Shown here in pieces: positions 16,212 through 24,072 of a stretch of DNA of 64,000 nucleotides. Numbering within the stretch: the first letter of the stretch is position 1; each line of letters begins with the position of its first letter. The stretch is from Hydrogenothermus marinus. GTDB lineage: Bacteria > Aquificota > Aquificia > Aquificales > Hydrogenothermaceae. The DNA lies in contig NZ_REFO01000010.1 in the NCBI RefSeq assembly GCF_003688665.1, positions 372,001 to 436,000 of the forward strand. The letters are read 5' to 3'. The notes under the pieces are model-generated. The model was not told the origin of the DNA. It did not search any database and saw nothing but the letters and a program-made list of their open reading frames with translations. Made by a program: the position numbers and the translations under genes.

Positions 16212-17582
16212 TTAATGAGTAGTGCAAACAGAACAAACATCAAAGCTTCTTAAAACCATTTCTGCAATTAAAGAATTATCTAATCCTATAATTGCTTTTT
16301 CTGCAGGAGATAAATACTTCTCACAACGAGGTCCTAAATTCCAAGTTGAAGGTGTTATTATGTCATATTTTTTTATTTTGCCTTCTTTTACTTCTAATTT
16401 ATGGATTAAGGAACCTCTAGCAGCTTCACATAAACCATAAGCTATTCCTTCCAATTCTTTTATATTTTTTTTAGGTTTTATATAAGAAGGTTCTTTTATA
16501 TCTATTTCTTGAAGCCATTTTTTCATAGCAAGTAAAAGCTTAATTATTTCATCAATTCTTGCCCATATTCTTGGTATATATGTATCTTTTAAATCTGCTA
16601 ATAAATTTAGAAATAATTTATCTTTATTGTTTATTCTCCTTGCAAGAGGACCTGTTTCATAGGGAAACCCTTCATATCTAACTGCTTTAGCCCACGAATA
16701 TTTTTTTCCATTAAAATCTATCCCTTTTTTTGTTAAAAAGGAATATGTATCTATTTCTTCTAGTTTTTTTATATTAAAGTTGTATTTTTTTCTTTTTGTT
16801 GCTCCTTGAGAAAAAATAGGATATATATTAGATACTGTTAAAAATCTATTATAAGCTTTTCCTATTTTATGAAGATTATGTTTAAAGCATAACTTTAGAA
16901 ATTTACTTAAATCTTTATCTGATTTTTCAATGAATTCTTTATAATCTTCTATTGATAAATAATTTTCATATTTCATTCCGATAATATTTTCTTCATAATA
17001 TTTAATCATACTATCTACTATTGAAATAGATTCTGTTATATCAAAAGTTGTTGGATCACAAACTACACCTCCAGGAATAGAATATGAAGTATGAGGCCAT
17101 TGCCCTCCAAATATTGCTATAACTTTGACTATTTTAGAACTAAAATCTATTGCCTTTTGCCATTGTTTTCCTTTAATGGGTATGTATTCAGATAAATCTT
17201 CTGTATAAGTTTCTAACTTTAAAAGATCAGGAAAAACAAATAAATAAAACCACCTTAAATGATTTTGTACTATTTCTGCTGAAAGAGTAATTAATCTAAT
17301 TAAATTAGCTTTTTTAGAAATTTCAATATTATATCCTGCATTTTTATATAAATTTTCTAAAGCGTTAACTGTAGCCATCAAATGAGCATGTCCACAAATA
17401 CCACATACTCTTGGAGTTATTATAAGAGAATCTAAAATCGGTTTTCCTTCAAGTATAAATTCAAATCCTCTAAAATTAGGAGCTATGATAAAAGCATCTT
17501 TTATGATTCCTTTTTCCCATATTAATTTTAATTCTATTTCGCCTTCTACTCTGCTTAATATTGTCTTTTGAATTTTTACCAT
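16212..17582 (-). CDS. hupL: NiFe hydrogenase large subunit, cytosolic group-2-like, no C-terminal extension
   Basis: The second large subunit, 456 residues. L1 is RVCGICGHAH (Cys60, Cys63) and L2 is FDVCSVCTTH (Cys450, Cys453), and His456 is the last residue, so nothing is left for a maturation protease to cut. That is known from H2-sensing group 2b proteins and contrasts with the first hydrogenase here. The sequence is short and divergent, with long Lys-rich stretches. It follows its small subunit by one base and ends the hypB-tetR-hupS-hupL operon. It resembles the group 2 enzymes of Aquificota; whether it works in catalysis or in sensing cannot be told from sequence. Confidence 0.93.
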   Translation of the reverse strand: MVKIQKTILSRVEGEIELKLIWEKGIIKDAFIIAPNFRGFEFILEGKPILDSLIITPRVCGICGHAHLMATVNALENLYKNAGYNIEISKKANLIRLITLSAEIVQNHLRWFYLFVFPDLLKLETYTEDLSEYIPIKGKQWQKAIDFSSKIVKVIAIFGGQWPHTSYSIPGGVVCDPTTFDITESISIVDSMIKYYEENIIGMKYENYLSIEDYKEFIEKSDKDLSKFLKLCFKHNLHKIGKAYNRFLTVSNIYPIFSQGATKRKKYNFNIKKLEEIDTYSFLTKKGIDFNGKKYSWAKAVRYEGFPYETGPLARRINNKDKLFLNLLADLKDTYIPRIWARIDEIIKLLLAMKKWLQEIDIKEPSYIKPKKNIKELEGIAYGLCEAARGSLIHKLEVKEGKIKKYDIITPSTWNLGPRCEKYLSPAEKAIIGLDNSLIAEMVLRSFDVCSVCTTH

Positions 17583-17583
17583 T

Positions 17584-18507
17584 TTAATCAGTTTCTTCTA
17601 ATTTCTTTTTTACTCTTTCGTTTCTCAAACTTTTTGCAACCCCTGAAATTGTTATGTAAGCCCTTTTACTTACACCTAAGGGAACTTCTTCTGGGATACC
17701 TATATTCTTTTTTGTTTCAAAATAATTTTCCCTTAAAGGGAAGTTAAACTCTGTACATCCTAAACAAGGCATACCTGCTCGTGTTTTAGAAGAAGTTCTA
17801 TTCCATAGTATTTTATTGCAAGGTGCATGTGTTAAAGGTCCTTTACAGCCTAAGTTATAAAATAAACATCCTTCTTTATGTCCAAATTCTTCTGATTCTT
17901 CCTTCCATTCGAAATATTCATTTCTTATACAACCATCATGGGGTAAATACATATATATCTCTTTTGGTCTATTAAAAGCATCTAAAATAAGAGGTTTTTC
18001 ATAGTATAAAGCTAAAATTGTTTGCATAAACCATGCAGGATGGATAGGGCAACCGCTAATATTAATTACTGGGTATCCTGATTTTGTTTTAAAATTTGGA
18101 GGTAAAAGACCCTTTTTTTCTGTGAATATATATTGAAGACCAACTACATTAGTATTTTCTTTATATAAAGCTGGAATATTTCCAAAACTGGCGCAATTCC
18201 CTACTGCAATTATAAATTCAGCTTTATCTTTTAGTTGATCTATTATTTCTGCTATAGAAAAATCTCCTACTCTACAGAAACTTTTATTTTTTGTAATAGA
18301 ACCTTCAACAACTAAAAAGGTTAATGAAATTTTATTTTGAGTTATATCTTTTATTATCTTAATTAAATCTTCATCAGAAGAGATTGCTGGATGAAATAAA
18401 AGTTTTATTTTTGAAAAAATATCATAAAAAGAAGGATTTTCTGCATTTAATAAAGAATGTGTATTTCCATTACATGTTAATCCTTGAATCCAGAGTAAAG
18501 TTTTCAT
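17584..18507 (-). CDS. hupS: NiFe hydrogenase small subunit, cytosolic group-2-like
   Basis: A 307-residue small subunit that begins directly with MKTLLWIQGLTC and has no Tat signal or C-terminal anchor, so it should stay in the cytoplasm. The first cluster motif is CNGN (Cys12, Asn15), as in cyanobacterial HupS, where Asn stands for the usual Cys. Further cluster ligands are in VGNCASFG, ISGCPIHP, HDGC, EGCLFYNLGC, APC and MPCLGC. It follows the TetR gene by nine bases and precedes the large subunit by one. The physiological electron partner is not encoded nearby. Confidence 0.93.
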   Translation of the reverse strand: MKTLLWIQGLTCNGNTHSLLNAENPSFYDIFSKIKLLFHPAISSDEDLIKIIKDITQNKISLTFLVVEGSITKNKSFCRVGDFSIAEIIDQLKDKAEFIIAVGNCASFGNIPALYKENTNVVGLQYIFTEKKGLLPPNFKTKSGYPVINISGCPIHPAWFMQTILALYYEKPLILDAFNRPKEIYMYLPHDGCIRNEYFEWKEESEEFGHKEGCLFYNLGCKGPLTHAPCNKILWNRTSSKTRAGMPCLGCTEFNFPLRENYFETKKNIGIPEEVPLGVSKRAYITISGVAKSLRNERVKKKLEETD

Positions 18508-18516
18508 GATTTTTTA

Positions 18517-19113
18517 TTAAGCTTTTAACGCTCTCCATATATTTTCAGCAAGTTCTTCTGAATATTTTAATGGATTATCCATTAAGATATTTTCACCTTT
18601 TAAGAAAACCAACCCACCAAGAGGTCCCATTATTGTTACAAATGCAGTAAATAAATCTTGATTCCTTAAATCTCCTTTTTTAACTCCTTCTTCTAAAAAT
18701 AACATTATTTCTGTTACTACTTCTTGGACACATAAAAATCCTTCACAGCCTTTTGAAAAAACTTCTCTATTAGACAAGAAAACTCTCAAAAAGTAATCTA
18801 TTAATTCTGGGTTTTCTTCAGCAATTTCTATAAATCTTTTGACTAAAAGAAAAATTTTCTCTTTAGTTGGTAAATCCATTTCATTAATATTTCTTATTTC
18901 TTCTCCTAATAATTTAGAAGAATATTGCATTATATATTTTGCAAGTTCTTCTTTACTTTTAAAATAGTTATATAAATTTCCTACACTCATTCCTAATGCT
19001 TCAGCTATATCTGGAATAGTTGTATTGTAATATCCATTTTTAGCAAATAATTTACATGCAGTTTTTACTATCTCCTCTTTTTTTTGCTCCTTTGATATTT
19101 TAGAGACTTTCAC
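18517..19113 (-). CDS. TetR/AcrR-family transcriptional regulator of the hydrogenase genes
   Basis: A 198-residue protein with an N-terminal TetR helix-turn-helix (about residues 33-52: TIPDIAEALGMSVGNLYNYF) and an all-helical C-terminal ligand and dimer domain. It overlaps hypB by 14 bases and lies upstream of the second hydrogenase, in an operon preceded by a palindrome of the kind TetR proteins bind. The same palindrome occurs before the other hydrogenase operon. I infer that it represses both sets and its own operon. The effector is unknown; the binding-site form recalls acyl-CoA-responsive FadR-type members, but that is only a hint. Confidence 0.92.
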   Translation of the reverse strand: MKVSKISKEQKKEEIVKTACKLFAKNGYYNTTIPDIAEALGMSVGNLYNYFKSKEELAKYIMQYSSKLLGEEIRNINEMDLPTKEKIFLLVKRFIEIAEENPELIDYFLRVFLSNREVFSKGCEGFLCVQEVVTEIMLFLEEGVKKGDLRNQDLFTAFVTIMGPLGGLVFLKGENILMDNPLKYSEELAENIWRALKA

Positions 19114-19900
19114 TTAATTGCTTACCTCTTTGTATATTTTTAAAATTTCTAAGATTTAATTTCATTTTAATAAAATTAATCCAATTTTCAAAGCCTTCTC
19201 CAGTTTTTGTTGACAATAAAATTATATCTACCTTTGGATTTAATTTTCTTGACTCTTCTACTGCTTTGTTTATATCAAAATCAAAATGTTCAATTAAATC
19301 TATTTTAGTAATAATAACTAAATCAGCACTTCTAAACATTACTGGATATTTAGCAGGTTTATCATCTCCTTCTGGTACAGAAAGTAAAACAACATTGAAA
19401 TGTGTACCTATATCATATGAAGCAGGACAAACTAGATTCCCAACATTTTCAACAAAAACTAAATCAAGTTTTTCTAATGGCAAATGATGTAAACCATCGT
19501 GAACCATAAAAGCATCTAAATGGCAAGCTTGGCCTGTTGTTATTTGATAAGCAGGTACCCCTTTTGCTTTAATTCTTTCAGCATCTTTGTTTGTTTCAAG
19601 ATCACCTTCTATAACTCCAATTTTAATTTCATCTTTTAAAGTCTCTATAGTTTTTTCAAGTAATGTTGTTTTTCCTGCACCTGGAGAACTCATAAGATTT
19701 ATAGCAAGAATTTTATTTTCATCAAAATGTTTTCTATTGCTTTCAGCTTGCTTATCATTTGCATCTAAAATTTTTGTTAAAACTTCTACAGTTTTTTTAT
19801 CTTCAAGAGTAGGATTATTATGTATGTGATTTTCATTATAACTCTGATAATTATGTTCATGGTGATGATCGGTTATAGAACAACCACAATCTTTGCACAT
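19100..19900 (-). CDS. hypB: Hydrogenase nickel-insertion GTPase HypB
   Basis: HypB is the GTPase that, with HypA, puts nickel into the large subunit. The N-terminus has the high-affinity nickel motif CKDCGC and a His-rich stretch that could store nickel. The GTPase core has the P-loop SSPGAGKT (71-78), EGDL, the metal-site ACHLD (Cys125, His126), ENVGNLVCPA and TKIDL. The length of 266 residues is normal. It is separated from the other hyp genes and instead leads the operon with TetR and the second hydrogenase, so its expression probably follows the same signal. Confidence 0.96.
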   Translation of the reverse strand: MCKDCGCSITDHHHEHNYQSYNENHIHNNPTLEDKKTVEVLTKILDANDKQAESNRKHFDENKILAINLMSSPGAGKTTLLEKTIETLKDEIKIGVIEGDLETNKDAERIKAKGVPAYQITTGQACHLDAFMVHDGLHHLPLEKLDLVFVENVGNLVCPASYDIGTHFNVVLLSVPEGDDKPAKYPVMFRSADLVIITKIDLIEHFDFDINKAVEESRKLNPKVDIILLSTKTGEGFENWINFIKMKLNLRNFKNIQRGKQLSESL

Positions 19901-19914
19901 TATTATTATCCTCC

Positions 19915-19930
19915 AATGAATATTTATTCA
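19915..19930. promoter_or_regulatory. TetR-type operator before hypB
   Basis: AATGAATATTTATTCA differs by one base from the palindromic core before the first hydrogenase operon. It lies just upstream of the hypB ribosome-binding site and covers the transcription start predicted from the promoter at 19936-19963. Confidence 0.75.
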
Positions 19931-19935
19931 ATTTT

Positions 19936-19963
19936 AATATAACAGAAAAATTTTAAATATCAA
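19936..19963 (-). promoter_or_regulatory. Promoter of the hypB-tetR-hupSL operon
   Basis: On the minus strand TTGATA (19958-19963), a 16-base spacer and TATATT (19936-19941). The operator begins a few bases downstream, so a bound repressor would cover the start site. Confidence 0.6.
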
Positions 19964-20105
19964 GTTTATAAAAAATTTTTTAAGTTATTTATATACTATC
20001 ATCTTTCAGATTAAGCTAAATATGTTAATTTAAATTTTTTCTAAATATTCAGTTTTATTTTGAATTATAAGTTTTTTCACATCATAAATAGTATTGGAAA
20101 ACATC

Positions 20106-20123
20106 TTAACTAGTCTTAGTTAA
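20106..20123 (-). terminator. Short hairpin downstream of the small membrane protein gene
   Basis: TTAACTA and TAGTTAA form a seven-base-pair stem with a four-base loop, ten bases after the stop of the gene at 20134-20427. The U-tract is poor, so it may or may not terminate transcription. Confidence 0.3.
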
Positions 20124-20133
20124 AGCAAAACTA

Positions 20134-20427
20134 TCATTTAAATCCTTTTTCAAGAGCTTTCATGACATCTTTTGATTTACCTTTTGGACTAGTTGTAGTT
20201 TTACTTTCAGGAGGCTTATAATAATTTGGAATTTTATTTGGATTCGGTTTATAATAGCTCGGTGTGTTTTTTATATCTCCTTGATAATAATTAGGAGTAT
20301 TTTTTATATTACCTTTATAATATTGAGGTTTGCCACTATAATTATTCGTATAATACTTGATAATTAATATGATACTAACAACTATAAATACTATAAAAAC
20401 AATCCAGAAAACCTTAGTAATTTTCAT
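20134..20427 (-). CDS. Small membrane-anchored protein with Tyr-rich repeats
   Basis: A 97-residue protein of unknown function. Residues 7-25 form one membrane helix. After it come four imperfect repeats ending in a Tyr-Tyr pair, such as GNIKNTPNYYQ, GDIKNTPSYYK and PNPNKIPNYYK, followed by a charged Ser/Lys tail. The Pro, Asn and Tyr content suggests an extended, exposed segment rather than a globular domain, probably outside the cytoplasmic membrane. The gene stands alone between hypB and pyrB. I know no family for it. Confidence 0.7.
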   Translation of the reverse strand: MKITKVFWIVFIVFIVVSIILIIKYYTNNYSGKPQYYKGNIKNTPNYYQGDIKNTPSYYKPNPNKIPNYYKPPESKTTTSPKGKSKDVMKALEKGFK

Positions 20428-20552
20428 TTCATAGAACCTTTAATTTTGTATCAGATATATGAAGTATGATATGATTATTTATCCTAAAAAGCAACGATTT
20501 TTATTTTAATATTTTAAAATTAAAAATAAATCAAAGATTTATGGAGTAAAGA

Positions 20553-21461
20553 TTGAAAGATTTAATATCTGTAAATCAGATAAATGAAAAATCTTTTTAT
20601 GAGATTTATGAAATTTTTAAAGATTATAAAAATAAATATAAAAATGGTGAAACAAAGTTTTCAGATTTAAGAGGATATTCAGTTCTTCTTCCATTCTTTG
20701 AAAACTCAACTAGAACAAGAACGTCTTTTGAACTTGCAGGTAAGATTTTAGGAGCTGATACTATTAATATTTCTTCCTCATCTTCTTCTGTAAAAAAAGG
20801 GGAAACTTTATACGATACTATAAAAACCCTTGAAGCTATGCAGTCTGATTTTATTGTAATAAGACATTATATGTCAGGTGCTGCTGCCTTAATTGCTAAA
20901 CAAGTTAAATCACATGTAATAAATGCTGGTGATGGTGCAAATGAGCATCCATCTCAAGCTTTACTTGACGCTTTTACTATTTTAGAAGAAAAAGGGAAAA
21001 TAGAAGGATTAAATATATTATTAGTTGGGGATATTCTTCATAGTAGAGTTGCTAGGTCTGATATTAAATTATTTAAAAAACTTGGTGCGAAGATTTCAAT
21101 CTGTGGACCTCAAACAATGTTGCCAAGGCATATAGATGTTTTTGAACTGGAAGATATATATACCGATTTAGATTCTGCTATTAAAGATAAAGATGTTGTA
21201 ATCTTCTTAAGAATTCAACTTGAAAGACAATCAAAACCATTTTTTTCTACATTAAATGAGTATTCTATAAAGTATGGATTAAATCAAAATAGAATAAATA
21301 TGCTGAAAGAAGATGCAGTAATTATGCATCCGGGACCTGTAAATAGAGGTGTTGAAATAGAAAGTGAACTTGTTTATGGAAATAGAAGTTTAATTCTTGA
21401 ACAGGTTGAAAATGGATTATTTACAAGAATGGCAATTTATAAATTTTTACTCAGTAATTAA
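20553..21461 (+). CDS. pyrB: Aspartate carbamoyltransferase catalytic subunit
   Basis: Makes N-carbamoyl-aspartate from aspartate and carbamoyl phosphate in pyrimidine synthesis. The carbamoyl phosphate site FENSTRTRTSFE (residues 50-60) and the late motif HPGPVNRG are both present, and 302 residues is normal. The start is TTG at 20553 with GGAG six bases upstream; no ATG fits. No regulatory pyrI gene follows. The last 15 bases overlap the convergent murF gene. Confidence 0.97.
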   Translation: MKDLISVNQINEKSFYEIYEIFKDYKNKYKNGETKFSDLRGYSVLLPFFENSTRTRTSFELAGKILGADTINISSSSSSVKKGETLYDTIKTLEAMQSDFIVIRHYMSGAAALIAKQVKSHVINAGDGANEHPSQALLDAFTILEEKGKIEGLNILLVGDILHSRVARSDIKLFKKLGAKISICGPQTMLPRHIDVFELEDIYTDLDSAIKDKDVVIFLRIQLERQSKPFFSTLNEYSIKYGLNQNRINMLKEDAVIMHPGPVNRGVEIESELVYGNRSLILEQVENGLFTRMAIYKFLLSN

Positions 21462-22736
21462 ATCAATAACTTCTTCCATTTTTGTGCTTCTTGAACCTTT
21501 TATCCATACAAAAGCTGGTTGTTTTTCTTCCTTTATTTTTTCTGCTATTTTTTCTTTTGGTAAGATAAAAACATCTTTTTTTTCTTTTAAAATATCATAA
21601 ATATATTTAACTTCTTCTCCAAAAAGGAATATTTTATCTATATCTGAGTTTAAAATATATCTTCCAATTTCTTCATGCTTTTCTTTTGAAAACTTTCCAA
21701 GTTCTTTCATATCTGCTAAAACAAGAATTTTTCTTCCTTTTAAATTAGATAAAGTTTCAATAGCATTTTTTGTAGAAATAGGATTTGCATTGTATGTATC
21801 ATCAATTATTGTAAGATTTTTATGTTTTATAATATTTCCTCTTCCTTTTAAGACTGTAAACTCATTTAATCTTTTTAAAGCATTTTTATAATCAAATCCT
21901 AAATAATCAAGTATAAGCACTGAAATAGCTACATTTTCTAAAATCTTTTTATTAAATACAGGAACAAATACTTTAATATTTTCTCCTTTATAACTTAAGA
22001 TACCTTCAGTACCTTCCATAGTTAGATTGATGTCTTTTATTAAAATATCTGCATTTTTATAGCCAAAACTTTTAGTATTTTTATCATTTATATTTATATA
22101 CTCTGGAATAATCTTAAACTTTGCATTATTTAATATTTTTGTTTTTTCTTCTAAAACTCCTTCATATCCTCCAAATCCTTCTGTATGACCATATCCAACA
22201 TTTGTAATAACTGCAATATCTTGATTTAGAATATCAGAAAGATATTCAATATCTCCTTTTTGGCTTGCTCCAAGTTCAAAAATACCATAATTATAATTTT
22301 TATCTATGTTTGCTAAGGTTAAAGGAAGACCTATATGATTATTATAATTTCCTTTAGTGTAATAAATATCTTCAAATTGGGAAAGTAAGAAAGATAAAAT
22401 CTCTTTTGTTGTTGTTTTTCCTGCCGTTCCTGTAATTGCTATTTTAGTTTTTATTTTTTGTTTATTATATTTTGCTATTTTTGTAAGTGCTTTTAATGGA
22501 TTATCCACAAGTAGGATATTATCAAGATTTAAATCTTTTATTGAAAAACTACCATAAGCTCCTTTTTTTAATGCATCTTCTATAAAGTTATGTCCATCAG
22601 TTTTTGTTCCTTTTAGTGGTACAAAAAAATCTCCTTCTTGAGTTTCTTTTGAATTAATAATAAAACGATTTATATCTTTATCTTTTAAATTTATTACTTT
22701 TGCTTCTGTTATTTCTGCAATTTGGGAAATTTTCAT
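21447..22736 (-). CDS. murF: UDP-MurNAc-tripeptide:D-Ala-D-Ala ligase MurF
   Basis: Adds D-Ala-D-Ala to the peptidoglycan precursor in the cytoplasm, with ATP. The Mur-ligase P-loop TGTAGKTTTKE, the central region FELGASQKGDI and the C-terminal DDTYNANP motif are present, and the length of 429 residues is normal. It overlaps the upstream methyltransferase gene by four bases and the convergent pyrB by 15. Confidence 0.96.
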   Translation of the reverse strand: MKISQIAEITEAKVINLKDKDINRFIINSKETQEGDFFVPLKGTKTDGHNFIEDALKKGAYGSFSIKDLNLDNILLVDNPLKALTKIAKYNKQKIKTKIAITGTAGKTTTKEILSFLLSQFEDIYYTKGNYNNHIGLPLTLANIDKNYNYGIFELGASQKGDIEYLSDILNQDIAVITNVGYGHTEGFGGYEGVLEEKTKILNNAKFKIIPEYININDKNTKSFGYKNADILIKDINLTMEGTEGILSYKGENIKVFVPVFNKKILENVAISVLILDYLGFDYKNALKRLNEFTVLKGRGNIIKHKNLTIIDDTYNANPISTKNAIETLSNLKGRKILVLADMKELGKFSKEKHEEIGRYILNSDIDKIFLFGEEVKYIYDILKEKKDVFILPKEKIAEKIKEEKQPAFVWIKGSRSTKMEEVIDLITE

Positions 22737-23335
22737 TTTCTTGCTATTGCTAAAAATACTGGATAATCTTTTCCATTTTTATTTATAAAATTTACAGTTA
22801 ATATATTTATATCTTTAAAGCCTACTTTTTCTAAAATCTTTTTAAGATTTTCTTTATTAAATCCAAAATGATGAACTCCTTCATTATCAGAATGGAAAGT
22901 TCCATCTTCTTCTTCAAGGTCTGCTATTGCAATATATCCATCTTTTTTTAATGCTTTATAAAGTTTTTTTAAAAAACTTTCTATATCTTTTATATGATGA
23001 AGTGTCATACTGCTTATTATAAGTTCATATTTATTTTCTCCTAAATCATCTTTTTCCAAATCTTTTAAAACTGGATTTATATTTTTTACATTAGCTTTTT
23101 CTGCTTTTTCTTTTAATACTTCAAGCATTCCTGTAGAGTTATCTATGGCATCTATATTTTTTACAAATGGTTGAATGTAAAATGTTAAAAGACCAGTTCC
23201 TGCTCCAAAATCCATAACATTCCAATCTGTAGAAACAGGTATATTATCAAGTATAGCTTGTCCTATTTTTTTAGCATTTTCTACTCTTAAAGGTTTTTCA
23301 TCCCATTGTTTTGCAAGTTCATCAAATCGGCTCAT
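22733..23335 (-). CDS. Class I SAM-dependent methyltransferase
   Basis: A 200-residue protein with the SAM-binding motif VMDFGAGTGLLTF, an acidic residue after the second strand (IDAIDNS) and LIISSMTLHHI. The pattern is that of small-molecule class I methyltransferases; the substrate cannot be told. I start at the ATG at 23335 with GAGG seven bases upstream; upstream codons in the frame overlap rlmB. It overlaps rlmB and murF by four bases each, so it is coupled with them. Confidence 0.88.
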   Translation of the reverse strand: MSRFDELAKQWDEKPLRVENAKKIGQAILDNIPVSTDWNVMDFGAGTGLLTFYIQPFVKNIDAIDNSTGMLEVLKEKAEKANVKNINPVLKDLEKDDLGENKYELIISSMTLHHIKDIESFLKKLYKALKKDGYIAIADLEEEDGTFHSDNEGVHHFGFNKENLKKILEKVGFKDINILTVNFINKNGKDYPVFLAIARK

Positions 23336-24072
23336 TTTTCTACCTCTATCCAGTTTTGTTTTGCTATTTCCCAAATTCCTATAGCTCCTGCTGAAGCTAC
23401 ATTTAAAGATGTTATTTTACCTTTCATTGGTATTGTTGCTATGATATCGGCCATCTTTATTATTGATTTTGATGTCCCTTTTCCTTCTGAACCAAGAACA
23501 ATAGCAACTGGAAAAGGAAATTTTAATTTATGTATAGGTTTTCCACCTTTTTCTATTGCTACAACCCATCCGCCAAGTTTCTGAAATTTTTCTAATGTAT
23601 CTCTTAAACTTCCAACTTTAGAAATAGGTATATGGAAAACTGCTCCTGCAGAACCTTTTACAACTACTTCATTTATAGGTGCTGATCTTTCTTTTGGAAT
23701 GACTACTCCTGATGCTCCTAAAACTTCTGATGTTCTTATTATATTTCCTACATTTTGAGGATCTGTGATATGATCCAAAAACACTAAAAATCCTTTTTCA
23801 TCAATTGTTTTTTGTAAAAGTTTATTAATTTCCCAGTATGTAATAGGTGAAACTAATGCTACTATTCCTTGTGTTTTTTTTGTACCTGCAAGCTCTTCTA
23901 CTTTTTTTCTTGGTACTTTTTGTATTTTTATATTATTTTCTTCTGCAAGTTTAAATAAAGATTTTGGGAATTTACTATCATGGGCTATAAGTATCTTTTC
24001 TAAATTTCTCCCTGATTTTATTGCTTCAATTACCGGGTTTCTACCCCATATTACAAATTTTTCATTATCCAT
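23332..24072 (-). CDS. rlmB: 23S rRNA (Gm2251) 2'-O-methyltransferase RlmB family
   Basis: A SpoU/TrmH-family enzyme with an N-terminal substrate-binding domain (starting [14 protein letters not shown]) and the trefoil-knot SPOUT domain motifs [23 protein letters not shown] and [10 protein letters not shown]. The length of 246 residues and the N-terminal domain fit RlmB better than TrmH. It overlaps gyrA by eight bases. Confidence 0.9.
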   Translation of the reverse strand: MDNEKFVIWGRNPVIEAIKSGRNLEKILIAHDSKFPKSLFKLAEENNIKIQKVPRKKVEELAGTKKTQGIVALVSPITYWEINKLLQKTIDEKGFLVFLDHITDPQNVGNIIRTSEVLGASGVVIPKERSAPINEVVVKGSAGAVFHIPISKVGSLRDTLEKFQKLGGWVVAIEKGGKPIHKLKFPFPVAIVLGSEGKGTSKSIIKMADIIATIPMKGKITSLNVASAGAIGIWEIAKQNWIEVEK

